Below are positions 8,910 to 18,738 of a DNA stretch of 64,000 nt, one piece after another (positions within the stretch are counted from its first letter, which is position 1; every line of letters begins with the position of its first letter). A program made the position numbers and the translations under genes. Source of the stretch: Eukaryota sp. TZLM1-RC (Eukaryota; Metamonada: BaSk clade); contig JAUPSS010000007.1 of the NCBI GenBank assembly GCA_040285825.1, forward strand, positions 1,896,689 to 1,960,688, given 5' to 3'. A model generated the notes under the pieces. It made no database searches. It had not been told where the DNA came from and saw only the letters and a list, made by a program, of their open reading frames with translations.

Positions 8910-11792
8910 ATGACTTGGCACCTTCAGCAATCCGTTCCGATCCCGTCGATCAACATCACAGCCCATGAGTTCAAGCACACTACTGGTGCATCGCTCATAC
9001 ATCTCGAATGCTCCGATTCCAACCATTTTTTCTCTGTGGGGTTTCGTACTGCTCCAATGACTTCCAGTGGACTACCTCATATTCTTGAGCACACTGTTTT
9101 GACTGGAAGCGAGAAATATGCCGTAAGGGACCCCTTCTTCTCGATGCTAAAACGATCCGTCAACAATTTTATGAATGCTCTAACGGCCACTGATGGAACT
9201 CATTACCCTTTTGCATCTACTGTCAAGAAGGATTTCGACAATCTCCTTAGCGTTTACCTAGACTCTGTCTTCTTCCCATCTCTCTCACCATTGAACTTTG
9301 CCCAAGAAGGCATCAGAGTGGAGTACAATGAACAAGGGGAACTTGAGTTCAAGGGCATTGTATTCAGTGAAATGAAGGCGGCCATGTGTGATCCCTCTTC
9401 TTTAACCTATCGCCGCATGTTGAAACATTTGTTCTCCCCTAACTGTACTTATCATTACAACTCAGGAGGGGAACCAAGTGAGATTATCAACATTACACTG
9501 AGTGATCTGAAAGACTTTCACGCGAAGTTTTATCATCCATCAAACGCCTTCTTTGTAACATATGGAGATTTAAAGATTAATGATGTTTTGGAATTCATTC
9601 ACATAAACGCTCTTTGTAGGTTCACATCACCCTCGACTGTTGATACCTCAATCAATCCGGAAGTCCCCAGAAGTCAAGCTGTTAAAGCTGAGGAAACCTT
9701 TGCTGATGACCAGTTGGAAAACAAATCAGTTGTGATCAAATCGTGGCTGACTTGCCCTGTTGAGAACAGTTTTGATCGATTAGCCTTGACTATCCTTGAC
9801 CAGCTTTTGATTGGTTCTGATGGTAGCCCATTAAAGAAAACCCTTTTAGAAAGTGGTTTTGGAGCAAGATTGGCTGCCGGTAGTGGGTTTAGTGGAGATA
9901 CGAGAACAACGTTCATGGCCTATGGTCTACAAGGTACGAACCCTGACAAAAGGGAAGCTATCGTGACCTTGATTGACTCGGTCTTGAAGAATCTTGTTGA
10001 TTCTGGATTCGAAAAGGACCATGTTGAGGGAGTGTTGAATAGAATTGAGTTTGAATATTCCGAAGTTAGTTCATCTGCCTACCCCTACCCTCTTTCTCTT
10101 CTTTTCAGGTTCCTTCCTCTTTACATGCATACTGGTTCTCTCGATGGGTTGAGGATCATTGAACAGATCCAAAGTGTTCGAGATGCTTTTGAAAATGACA
10201 ACATGTTGTTTTCAAAGCTTATTGAAAAATATTTATTAAACAATACCCATTCAGTTGATCTACTGATAAAACCAGACAAGGAAAAGAAGGCTGAAGAACA
10301 AGCTTTTTTCCAGCAAAAGTTGAGAGAATTGGAGTCCAAAATGAATCAAAAAGCAAAGGAAAATGTCCATCAAAGAGCAAATGAACTCAAATGTTTGCAA
10401 GACAGCGATGAAAATCTCTCCTGCCTTCCCGATCTGGAATTGAGTGATATCGACCCCCATCAACGTCATGTTGATTACAGTCAATGTGATATTAATGGTC
10501 TTGATTGCTATGTTTTTGAGCTTCCAACCAACAAAATTGACTACTTCACCGCTTTCATCAATGCTTCTTCACTTCCACTTTCTTTACTTTCTCTCCTCCC
10601 AGTTTATTGTTACCTCGTTCCTAGACTTGATGTTGGTGGTAAGGATTATGGCGATTGGGCTCAGTTAGTTGAGTATTTTACTGGTGGAATTGATCTTTCC
10701 GTTAGAGTTTTGTCAAACTCCGATCGATCGGAGGATGTTTCTCTTTATGTTAAACTTTCATCTCGATCTTTAACTCGTTTTACTGGCAAAATGACTGATT
10801 TGGTTCAGGATTTGATGTCAAATGTCAAGTTTAGTAACACCGAAAGAATTTCTTCTCTTTTAAAACAGTTGGCAAATTCCTTGGAATCCTCTGTGAGTGC
10901 TTCTGGTCACCATTACGCCAGCAAGAATGCCCAAGCTTGTATATCTTCCACTGCCCGACTTATAGAGCTAACAAGTGGTTTGACCTTGGTAAAGTTGGCC
11001 AAGAACCTTGCAAAGAATGGTGATTTGAGTGATTTAATCTCTCAATTGGGTGACATTCATTCTCGTTTATTCTGTGCTAATTGGAAATTTTTGTTGGTAT
11101 CCCAACCTGATAGTACTGGAACTCTGCAATACCATGCCAAACAATTAGTAGAGAAGCTTAATTTAGCACCAAAGGAATCATCCCTGGTTGATTTATCTTT
11201 AGTCGATCAACAGCCTTGCTTTCAATGCTATTCAATCGCTAATCCTGTTGGCTATGCAGCCTTTTCAGTACCCGTTCTTCCTTTTAGCGACCCAACCTCA
11301 CCCAAGGTTGCCGTTCTTTCAAAGGTGCTCCAGAGCTCTTTCCTACACACAGAGATTAGGGAGAAGGGTGGTGCATATGGAGCTATGTGCAGGGTGAATC
11401 AAACAGCATCTGCTTTAACAATGGCCACATATAGAGATCCTAATCCTGAAAATTCTTTTAGGGTCTTTAAAAGGGCCGTCAAGTATGCAATGAATAACAG
11501 ATTTGACGATGGTAATGTTAAGGAAGGAGTGTTTGCTGTTGTTAGAGATATCGACTCCCCCTTTTCACCATACCTTTCTGCTCTTCATGAAGTTCTTGAA
11601 CAACTTTCTGGTAAAAACTTGGAGAAGAGGCAGCGTTATAGGGAAGGTGTTTTGGGAGTCAACGTTGCAGATCTCAGTAACGCTGCTACACAACTGTTGG
11701 GGGAACCAGAGAAGACAGGCTATTGTTATCTTGGTAATAAGGATTTGTTTCCTTGTTCATTGGAGGGAGAATGGATCGAAGAGGAGTTGTAA
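8910..11792 (+). CDS. M16C metalloprotease (presequence protease PreP/Cym1-like)
   Basis: A 960-residue, intron-free protein with the full M16C layout. The inverted zinc motif HILEH lies in GLPHILEHTVLTGSEKY, followed by VRDPFFSMLKRS...FMNALTATDGTHYPF, and the third zinc ligand Glu lies in GIVFSEMKAA. Presequence proteases degrade cleaved targeting peptides and other short peptides inside mitochondria. I chose ATG 8910 because an in-frame TAA at 8838-8840 leaves only non-ATG codons further upstream. From this Met the protein starts MTWHLQQSVP, about 20 residues before the conserved HTTGA, so there is little room for a targeting presequence. It may be cytosolic, or a mitochondrion-related organelle may import it without one. 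Length is close to family norms. Confidence 0.9.
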   Translation: MTWHLQQSVPIPSINITAHEFKHTTGASLIHLECSDSNHFFSVGFRTAPMTSSGLPHILEHTVLTGSEKYAVRDPFFSMLKRSVNNFMNALTATDGTHYPFASTVKKDFDNLLSVYLDSVFFPSLSPLNFAQEGIRVEYNEQGELEFKGIVFSEMKAAMCDPSSLTYRRMLKHLFSPNCTYHYNSGGEPSEIINITLSDLKDFHAKFYHPSNAFFVTYGDLKINDVLEFIHINALCRFTSPSTVDTSINPEVPRSQAVKAEETFADDQLENKSVVIKSWLTCPVENSFDRLALTILDQLLIGSDGSPLKKTLLESGFGARLAAGSGFSGDTRTTFMAYGLQGTNPDKREAIVTLIDSVLKNLVDSGFEKDHVEGVLNRIEFEYSEVSSSAYPYPLSLLFRFLPLYMHTGSLDGLRIIEQIQSVRDAFENDNMLFSKLIEKYLLNNTHSVDLLIKPDKEKKAEEQAFFQQKLRELESKMNQKAKENVHQRANELKCLQDSDENLSCLPDLELSDIDPHQRHVDYSQCDINGLDCYVFELPTNKIDYFTAFINASSLPLSLLSLLPVYCYLVPRLDVGGKDYGDWAQLVEYFTGGIDLSVRVLSNSDRSEDVSLYVKLSSRSLTRFTGKMTDLVQDLMSNVKFSNTERISSLLKQLANSLESSVSASGHHYASKNAQACISSTARLIELTSGLTLVKLAKNLAKNGDLSDLISQLGDIHSRLFCANWKFLLVSQPDSTGTLQYHAKQLVEKLNLAPKESSLVDLSLVDQQPCFQCYSIANPVGYAAFSVPVLPFSDPTSPKVAVLSKVLQSSFLHTEIREKGGAYGAMCRVNQTASALTMATYRDPNPENSFRVFKRAVKYAMNNRFDDGNVKEGVFAVVRDIDSPFSPYLSALHEVLEQLSGKNLEKRQRYREGVLGVNVADLSNAATQLLGEPEKTGYCYLGNKDLFPCSLEGEWIEEEL

Positions 11793-12489
11793 ATACGAAT
11801 AAAGAAGCAGATTTTGACATTTTTTAAGTATAGTTTCTTAAAGACATTTCAAGGAACAGTGACAAGGTCTTCATCTTGGTTTATCTACAAATGTTGGCTC
11901 ACACACCAGGGGGAATAGATGAAAAATCCTGCAATGTACTGTGTTCCAACTCCCAAAAGTAAAAAAATAAGAAGAAAAGGCCCATTATATTGGAAGACAC
12001 AGATGGCTGATGCACACACGAATAATAACTTTTTACTAAGTGTTGTAGTTGAATGAAATTTCTTAATAAAAAATAGCAACTGTGGATTTCATTTGAAATG
12101 CATATTTTAGGTAAAATTTTCATTCCTTCATTATTCCCACACATTGCTTTTTCATGCTGCAAACATCTTTTTAGGTGATGCCACAAACCCCTGCCTTTTT
12201 CAACGAGTAGTTCAAAATTTCTTTGGTTTAACATTTCACGATTTTTTGATTCATTAGTAATGAATTGATTCATAAATTTGATGCTCAACAAAAGCATTGT
12301 TTTCATTATTCTAAATCCGTTTTTCATCAAACAGAATGAACAACATACTCTTACTAATTGCACAACTATGTCATACTATACAAAACTATCGTTATTTATA
12401 ATTCCTAAATAATTTATGTTATCAATAAAGTTCAATTGTATTTCAGTAGTTTTTGCTTTGTTCGTTCAAACCATTACAACACACCTATG
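11793..12489. other. Intergenic region with one weak minus-strand ORF
   Basis: A 154-codon minus-strand frame (12363-11899) and a 64-codon overlapping frame (12079-11885, one or two hydrophobic segments around YNGPFLLIFLLLGVGTQYI) are open. Neither resembles a family I know and both have AT-rich codon composition like spacer. I record them as possible but unsupported. Confidence 0.25.
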
Positions 12490-12720
12490 AGTTCAATCAT
12501 TCTCACTGAAACTCGACCATAATGTCGCGCTCTTCATATGCATGGGACACTAAAAATATCATTCAATCCTATAAGATTTAGTGCTATGTGCAACTTATCC
12601 TAATAAATATCCTGTTGGAAGCACATGTAAATGGTGGAGATACACCAGCATCCCAACAGAGAGCTTAGGTTAAAGGTTCAAATAAAGGCTATTTTGGAAA
12701 AAATCTGTTAATGGTATTAT
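12490..12720 (+). pseudogene. Heavily decayed Fanzor-A C-terminus
   Basis: The stretch around 12605-12665 reads NILLEAHVNGGDTPASQQRA, matching NMLAVMEAHVNGGDRPEYLQRV in copy c (48960-49030, minus). Upstream, ATGTCGCGCTCTTC at ~12521 lines up with the ATGTCTATTCGTCA of the other copies. Stops and lost Cys codons interrupt it. This is a fourth, older Fanzor-A copy. Confidence 0.5.
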
Positions 12721-13085
12721 AAATGTCAACTTACAAGAGTCTTGATTCTGACCAACATGTTGAGCATAGACGAAATCTATCTACTCCACATCATTGTCAA
12801 GAATCTTATGCTTCTAGAATGATTGAGACTTTCTTGGAAGTCTTGTTCATGTTGACTGACACAATCATCAACTTTTCATGGTGATGGGTAGCTCATGTGA
12901 GACACACGGAGAACTTACACAAGAAGAACTGTTGACATTGTTGACAATAGAAAAGGTAAAAGTGTGAGAAAGGTGACAACATCAAAACAAAGTTGAGGGT
13001 TAACAACCTCCCAGAACAGAACCAGAAGTCGTGAATGGACAAAACTCAAACAAAAGATTCCGAAAATGGATCATCTACTTGACAG
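12721..13085. other. Unassigned sequence containing a repeat shared with 40060-40120
   Basis: No gene is recognised. About 12985-13035 (GTTGAGGGTTAACAACC...) is about 80-85% identical by eye to 40070-40120 upstream of another ORF fragment. Confidence 0.35.
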
Positions 13086-13280
13086 AGAGATCAGAAAAAA
13101 AAGACTGCTGAGAAGGACAAAAAACCGAGATGTCGCGGAGAAGGCCACAACAGAAGAAACTGTCCATCACAAGTTCCTGAAACAAGCACATCCTCATCGG
13201 ATGCAAAAAGAAGACAGGGAGGAACTAAGAAGAGAGTAGTCAAGAAGATCTCTGTAGAAGACAGTATCAGTCAATCATAA
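13086..13280 (+). pseudogene. Zinc-knuckle C-terminal fragment of a mobile-element protein
   Basis: A frame from ~13093 to TAA at 13278-13280 reads CRGEGHNRRNCPSQ followed by a Ser/Lys/Arg-rich tail (SSSDAKRRQGG, KKRVVKK). The CX4HX4C half of a CCHC knuckle is intact, but the first Cys is missing. Its arrangement (knuckle, then a short basic tail and stop) resembles the end of the MULE protein at 570-640. It could also be a gag fragment. Confidence 0.35.
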
Positions 13281-13527
13281 ACGATGTGGCAGCTCAATAG
13301 TGTCCGGAGTTGTAATGAAGAATGGGTTTCCAATGTAGGTTTGGTAAATACATATGGATTTGCACTCACATATCAACCATCAACTTACAACCAAACACCC
13401 TTGACTAGGATTTTGATTTGAGTCGAGTTGAGTTAACTTGACCCGACTAATTCTTACATCCATTGACACAAATCCTGTTCAACATCTTAATAGACATTGT
13501 TCTGTTCAAATATCATGGTATTTAATT
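13281..13527. other. Unassigned AT-rich sequence
   Basis: No gene or repeat recognised up to the target-site duplication of the LINE-C insertion. Confidence 0.35.
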
Positions 13528-13540
13528 ATTTATTTCAAAC
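13528..13540 (+). repeat. Target-site duplication, left copy (LINE-C)
   Basis: ATTTATTTCAAAC, repeated exactly at 13833-13845. Confidence 0.85.
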
Positions 13541-13832
13541 TTGTTCCTTTTGCCTTTTCGATTTTTGGCAACATTGGACAATCCGCCTTGAATTTCATCA
13601 ATGATTTTGGTAATTTATGTCGTTCAAGTGGTAAGAATTTTGCAGAGAATTTATGGAAAAATCGTATCATTTTCGCTTTGTACAGAAGTGTTCCCAAGTA
13701 CTTGAGTTTAATGATGTCTAAACTTTATAAGGATTCATCAAGAGTTGGCGTGGAGAATTTAGTTTCTTATGTGTTTTAGTTTGTTTTGTTTTTATTTGAT
13801 TCTTTAAATAAATAAAATTATTTTAAAAAAAA
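13541..13832 (+). mobile_element. 5'-truncated LINE-C insertion with target-site duplication
   Basis: The 292-bp insert contains the last ~78 codons of LINE-C (VPFAFSIFGNIGQSALNF...VENLVSYVF, stop at 13777-13779), a short 3' UTR and an A-rich tail. It is flanked by perfect 13-bp direct repeats ATTTATTTCAAAC at 13528-13540 and 13833-13845. 5' truncation, an A-rich tail and a target-site duplication are the marks of target-primed reverse transcription. This copy is in frame where the longer copy at ~52978 has lost one base. Confidence 0.85.
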
Positions 13833-13845
13833 ATTTATTTCAAAC
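13833..13845 (+). repeat. Target-site duplication, right copy (LINE-C)
   Basis: ATTTATTTCAAAC directly after the A-rich tail of the LINE-C insertion. Confidence 0.85.
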
Positions 13846-14055
13846 TAATCAAACAAAGAAAACTAGAATCTACTTACCTGACTGCAATCTAACTATCAAC
13901 CATAATGTGTTGTTTTTATACCACGACCTTAAACTTAACAAAGCATGTAATAGAAGAACATGAGAGGAAGAAATCAACTCAAATTAAAATGATCCCAACA
14001 TTGAAATCCCAGCTTCGACCGGTTACTACTATTTGACATTTCTTGCTATTAGCCC

Positions 14056-14460
14056 ATGTCGAACTTTCCACGAGTTTTATCCAAAACTGTTGATATTGAT
14101 GATAAACCTACAACCATCAGTCTTCACTTCTTCTCTGATCGGATATGGCTAGCTGTATCACAAACTGGGCTTTTTGGTCCAATGATATCATGTACTCTTT
14201 CAGCGTCAAAAACCTCAAACCTGGACGATGGTCCCTCAGTTTCAGCACCTATAAAGTCACAAATCCTTTTGGGAGACAGAGATGACCAATTGGTTCATCT
14301 GTTTTCAAAAATGCTGTGTAACAAGATCAACATGTCTTTTTATCCACCCTTATTGATCTCAATTTCCCTCAAAAGGGTTCCCGGAGAGTTGCTACAACGG
14401 TCACCAATGCTGAAGCTAGTAGACGAATGTACTGGATTGTTTAATGAAGTTGGTGAATAA
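14056..14460 (+). CDS. Proteasome assembly chaperone 3 (PAC3/PSMG3) homologue
   Basis: The 134-residue protein matches PAC3 in length and layout: an N-terminal SKTVDIDDKPTTISLHFF strand pair, IWLAVSQTGLFGPMISC, a short variable linker, KSQILLGDRDDQLVHLFSKMLCNKI (the family's L-L-G...L-(I/V)-H-(V/L)-x-A/S-K block), and LLISISLKR. PAC3 works with PAC4 in the first steps of 20S proteasome alpha-ring assembly in the cytosol. No intron. The ATG is the first in frame and fits the family N-terminus. The stop overlaps a possible polyadenylation hexamer (GAATAAAC). It converges with Sec13, 145 bp away. Confidence 0.75.
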   Translation: MSNFPRVLSKTVDIDDKPTTISLHFFSDRIWLAVSQTGLFGPMISCTLSASKTSNLDDGPSVSAPIKSQILLGDRDDQLVHLFSKMLCNKINMSFYPPLLISISLKRVPGELLQRSPMLKLVDECTGLFNEVGE

Positions 14461-14605
14461 ACTCTGTATAAATAGACCTAATATTCCAAAAATTAACTAT
14501 ATTCAAAATAAACCCGTTCTTTTATTTACTTAACCAATTATAATTATTATTAATTATTATTTCTTGTATTAATAATAGTCACATGCAAACCATTACAAAC
14601 CCTAT

Positions 14606-15535
14606 TTAAATCATTAACTGTTGTCTTCCACCAACTCCAGAACCATGACCAAGGGTCTTTGGTAGTTCCGTCGTTTGGTTATCCAAAGTGCCAATCTGGC
14701 TCCATTCACCATCAAACCGTGACCAAACAGACACTACATCACTTGAAACAAAGAGTGCAACCCCACTCTCACTCCAGGAAACCCTACTGACGGGAGAAGA
14801 AAACTCAGTGGGGAGAGATGACTGGTGATAGTTCTTGTCAGACCCTGACCAAATGTTGACTTGCCCATCTGAACTGGAGGAAGCAAGTATCTGAACAGAA
14901 GGGATGCCATGAGAAGGAGCAAAGGAAAGGTCTGTGATTGGTGATGAATGTGAGTTCAGTTCAAAGGCAACTTTAAAGGATTCGTCCCGGAATTCCCAAA
15001 TCTTGACCACCCCTTCCTCATCACCAGTGGCTATTATCTTGAGTGTGTCATGGAAGGAGACAGATGTGCATGAAGATGATTGGGTTGGATACTTACGATG
15101 GGTAAAGTCATCACCAGACTGTTCAAATATATGCAAATACCCATCAGCGGTACATGTTGCCAAAAGGGAGGGTTCTTCAGGGTTAGAAGACATGAAGAAC
15201 GCCACATCATTGACTGGGGATTGGTGATCAAATTTGAAAAGGGGTTCATAAACATTGGCACTGTCTGGTTGTTCTTGGAAGATTATTAGAAAACCAGAAG
15301 CACCAGCAGAAGCTAGTAGACCAGAAGTAGACCATGACAGCCTGTAAACAGGGTGTGCGTGGCCAGAGAGAGTTGCAATGTGTGTAAGGGAATGTTCACT
15401 GACGGAATGTATAACAACAAAGCCATCTGAAGAACACGTAGCTAAACGAGTGCCTAAAGAATTAACTTGTATGTCATGAACAGCATCTTCATGAATTGAA
15501 GGATATGAGTTGATAGGTCTATCATAATGACTCAT
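14606..15535 (-). CDS. SEC13: Sec13 WD40 protein (COPII coat and nuclear pore)
   Basis: 309 residues forming six WD-type repeats: IHEDAVHDIQVNSLGTRLATCSSDG, LSGHAHPVYRLSW, SPVNDVAFF, TSVSFHDTLKIIATGDEEGVVKIWEF, HSSPITDLSFAPS and SPVSRVSWS. The IHDA...GxRLATCSSD opening and the six-blade length are typical of Sec13, which pairs with Sec31 in COPII vesicle coats and sits in the Y-complex of the nuclear pore. No intron. The start codon and the next 11 bases lie in a stretch that is duplicated beside the Fanzor-A copy at 48826-48860, so the first residues (MSHY) could be element-derived or could have been captured by the element. A Fanzor-A fragment lies immediately upstream on the same strand. 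Confidence 0.88.
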   Translation of the reverse strand: MSHYDRPINSYPSIHEDAVHDIQVNSLGTRLATCSSDGFVVIHSVSEHSLTHIATLSGHAHPVYRLSWSTSGLLASAGASGFLIIFQEQPDSANVYEPLFKFDHQSPVNDVAFFMSSNPEEPSLLATCTADGYLHIFEQSGDDFTHRKYPTQSSSCTSVSFHDTLKIIATGDEEGVVKIWEFRDESFKVAFELNSHSSPITDLSFAPSHGIPSVQILASSSSDGQVNIWSGSDKNYHQSSLPTEFSSPVSRVSWSESGVALFVSSDVVSVWSRFDGEWSQIGTLDNQTTELPKTLGHGSGVGGRQQLMI

Positions 15536-15811
15536 TGAAACAGATATTGTCTATAACAATGAAATAAGTGTCCTTTTTACACTGGTGTAGAGGGACTGAG
15601 ATTTTCTCCTTAATACCATTTTCTTTAAACCTTCATCAACCTTGGCTCTCTGCAGGTATTTCGGTCTGTCTCCACCTTTTACATGTGCTTCCATCACTGC
15701 TAACATATTCAGCGGAGCATTTCGATCTCTATTCCACAAACTTTCGCATGATTTACACATGGTAAGCCCGTGACGAATAGACATCTCATGCCTCTTCCAT
15801 GGCCTAGGATC
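15536..15811 (-). pseudogene. Fanzor-A C-terminal fragment, copy b
   Basis: The frame 15784-15551 encodes 77 residues of the Fanzor-A C-terminus: CKSCESLWNRDRNAPLNML (second zinc-finger Cys pair and the RuvC-III-type R-D...N-A...N motif), then AVMEAHVKGGDRPKYLQR and a basic tail. It is the best preserved C-terminus of the family in the window, with no internal stop. Homology to copy c begins at ATCCTAGGCC (~15811) and runs through the stop into the Sec13 start region. The N-terminal four fifths are missing. ATTGT...ACAAT at ~15546-15560 could form a small hairpin. Confidence 0.7.
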
Positions 15812-17046
15812 AAGTCATCACTGAAATTTCATTTCTTTTGCAATCCAAACCAAATGCAATTTCTCTGCGAACCTCTAATAATGTATTCATTTTGCTTAGC
15901 CAATCTCATAACAACTCTGCATGTTTCAACACCACCACATATCATCATCTAGTATCAATGCACAATGAAATGCCACATGAGCAACAGAGTATGTGTTGAG
16001 AAGTGTAAACACAATTGCTGGTTGCTTGGAATACTTTTAATATGTACAAAATCCTATGACTAAATGCATGCATCAAATGGTTCAAATGACTTAAGGAAGG
16101 TGATCCGTCATTTAATCACAAGGTAGTTTCTATCTACCTCAAAAGTACAGTGTTCCTTTTATTGTTTTTTTTTAATTTAAAACAAATTCAAAATACAAAT
16201 CATATTCCATTTCACCAGTTGTCAAATCAAACCCTTATGAAAATGTGTTTCTTCAAAATGGGTCTCTTTGTTTTCGATAAAAAATTCAATAAATACAATT
16301 TTAAAATAAAAAATTTTAATAGGTTAACATTCTTTTGATTGTACATCATGATGTTCACACATGAGAAAGGTCTGTTCAAGTGGAGAAGGTTTTTTCAGGG
16401 GACCAAAGAAGAAGATGAGGCAGTTTTTGTTCAAGTTGTTTCCGAAAAAATTTTCTTAGCTTAAAAAAAGAGTTTATTTTTCACTTTCAATGTTTGCAAT
16501 AATTTAATATTGTTGCTTCAACTGGAAATTATATATAAAAATCTGAAAAATAAATATTATTCAAATATAATGCTGAAAACTCCAAATTTGTAACATCAAC
16601 TTGCCCCTTCCACTTAAAAACTTGTGTTTTCAAATTCCGACCAGCTGGAAGGACCCACTTTTCAGAGATTTCAATCTTCTTGCAACTCACGGGATTTTGT
16701 CATAGTCCCTGTTCGTCATTCCTATAGTTGATCATCCTTGCCAACCAGGGTAGTGGGAACAGGAGAACGGGGCCTTGCTAGGTTCTCTAGTAGCCTAATA
16801 GTTGAAGTGATTTCATCTGAAGTACTCGAAAATGATTAACTTGATAGATTATAGTAACAAAGCTTAAGAACTATAATTGTTATCAGTGCTAAATAAATGT
16901 GGAGTATTGAGTATTAGTTTCCTAAAGTAATAGAGGACAGATAGAAAGACCATTTAATGTGGAATCCACATTTAATAATACATTGCTGGATATAAAAGCT
17001 CAAAACAATTAAGAATTTATTGGAAAAGCCACATTAACGACATCTC
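15812..17046. other. Long intergenic region upstream of alanine aminotransferase
   Basis: Mostly AT-rich sequence without credible ORFs (15812-16620). A patch at ~16630-16800 is visibly less AT-rich and contains GAGAAC...GTTCTC inverted arms; it could be a structured RNA, but no family is recognised. 16800-17046 should hold the promoter of the next gene. Confidence 0.4.
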
Positions 17047-18535
17047 ATGCCTTTGATAAAGTCCACCAAAGATATCAATCCTTGTGTAGTCCAAGCTCAA
17101 TATGCTGTGAGAGGAGCCGTTCCTATCCGTGCTACAGAAATTGAAGCAGATCTCCGAAACAAGAAGGGCAATCATCCATTCGAAAACATCGTCTACTGCA
17201 ATATCGGTAACCCTCAAGCATTGCAGCAACCTCCACTCACCTTCCCAAGGCAGGTATTGACTCTGGTCATGATGCCTGATCTCATCGAACACTGCCCTGA
17301 CTTTTTCCCTATTGATGTTGTAGATCGTGCGCGACGTATTTTAGATAGCTTCCCTGGCTACTCTGGAGCGTACACACACAGTCAGGGGGCGCTTACTGTC
17401 CGTAAATCTGTTCAACAATTTATCAAGGAAAAAGATGGTGTTACTGCTGATGTCAACAACATTTTTCTAACAGATGGGGCGAGTGGAGGTGTTTCTAAAC
17501 TTTTGCAGTTACTCATCCGAGGCCCCAATGACGGTATAATGATACCCATTCCCCAGTACCCATTGTACAGTGCCACTATTGTGTTAAATGACGGCAAAAT
17601 TGTTCCTTACCACCTTGACGAAAACCGTTCATGGGGGTTAAATCTCGATGAACTCAAGCGCAATTATGAAGAAGCAACTGCTGAAGGAATCAATGTGAGA
17701 GCTATTGCTGTTATTAATCCAGGAAATCCAACAGGTGTAAGTCTATTTTCAAATTCTAACAATAGGCTGTTTTAAGCCGCAATCAGATCGTAGAACTGCT
17801 TCATTTCGCCTCTGAAAACGACCTCGTTTTAATGAGTGATGAGGTGTACAGAGATAATATCTATAGTAGCCAGCAGCCTTTTTATTCATTCCTCCAAGTT
17901 TGTCACGAAGAACAAATTGATGTTGAACTCGCTTCATTCCACTCTGCTAGCAAGGGGTTCTTTGGCGAATGTGGAATTAGAGGAGGTATGTCTTATATAG
18001 GCTCTAATCAATAGGTTACATGTACCTTCATAACTTTACTGAACTCGCTAGAAGCATGCTTTATAAGGTTGCAAGTATTGGGCTGTGCCCCAACATCGCT
18101 GGTCAAGTGATAATGGACACTATAGTAAACCCACCTAAAGAAGGAGAAGAATCGTACCCTCTTTGGGAAAAGGAAAAGTCTGAAAGATTGAATTCCTTAC
18201 AACGCCGAGCCAATAAGATATCAAAAGAACTCAACAAGCTTGATGGTGTGAGCTGTCAAAATGTGGCAGGCGCTCTCTATGCCTTCCCTTGTATTGATAT
18301 CCCTCCAAAAGCTGTTGAAACTGCTGAGAGTCAAGGTAAGTCTCCTGATTTATTTTATTGTTTGCAACTTTTGGAAACCGTTGGTTTGTGTGTTGTACCA
18401 GGCACTGGATTTGGAATGAAGGATGAAGATGGTTATCACTTTAGAACCACTATTCTACCTGGAGAAGATGTTTTTGATGATGTTTTGCAAAGATTTGCAA
18501 AGTTTCATAATGATTTTGTAACATTGTATAAATAA
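17047..18535 (+). CDS. Alanine aminotransferase (two 29-nt introns)
   Basis: Exons 17047-17736, 17766-17985 and 18015-18535 give 476 residues, the normal length of ALT. Splicing creates NPGNPTGAVLS and GECGIRGGYM, both ALT hallmarks. The PLP-binding Lys is in SFHSASKGFFGECG, and LTDGASGGVSKLLQLL and IPIPQYPLYSA match the cofactor and substrate region. The C-terminus has VVPGTGFGM and FRTTILP. The enzyme interconverts alanine plus 2-oxoglutarate and pyruvate plus glutamate, and belongs to the ALT/GGT branch of class I aminotransferases. The sequence starts MPLIKSTKDINP with no obvious targeting peptide, so it is probably cytosolic. The stop overlaps an AATAAA hexamer (TATAAATAAAC). Confidence 0.9.
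17737..17765 (+). other. 29-nt intron 1 of alanine aminotransferase
   Basis: GTAAGT at the start and TTCTAACAATAG at the end. The TTCTAAC branch-like motif is only a few bases before the 3' AG. Removal restores NPTG-AVLS. Confidence 0.9.
17986..18014 (+). other. 29-nt intron 2 of alanine aminotransferase
   Basis: GTATGT at the start and TCTAATCAATAG at the end. Removal restores GECGIRGGYM. Confidence 0.9.
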
Positions 18536-18738
18536 ACTGGTTGATCCTCCAAACAAGCTGCTCACAAATCATGTGTACATTGCTTGATACCTAATCTCTG
18601 CTATCATAAGGTAGTCATGATAGAGCAAGAGATGTTGCCTTTAACCACTATGTTTTCGATTACAAAATAACTGAATGATACATTGAGAATAGAAATTATT
18701 CAAAGTTATAATTTAACAATAAACACTTCTGTTAAAAG

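Noticed and set aside
9674-9916. Antisense and alternate-frame ORFs within the protease, RCC1-BTB, WDR60-like and gypsy genes
   Set aside because: They are shadows of long conserved coding frames and show no motifs of their own.
11885-12363. Two overlapping minus-strand ORFs as genes
   Set aside because: No family resemblance, overlapping frames, spacer-like composition and no convincing start context; kept only as a note in the intergenic entry.
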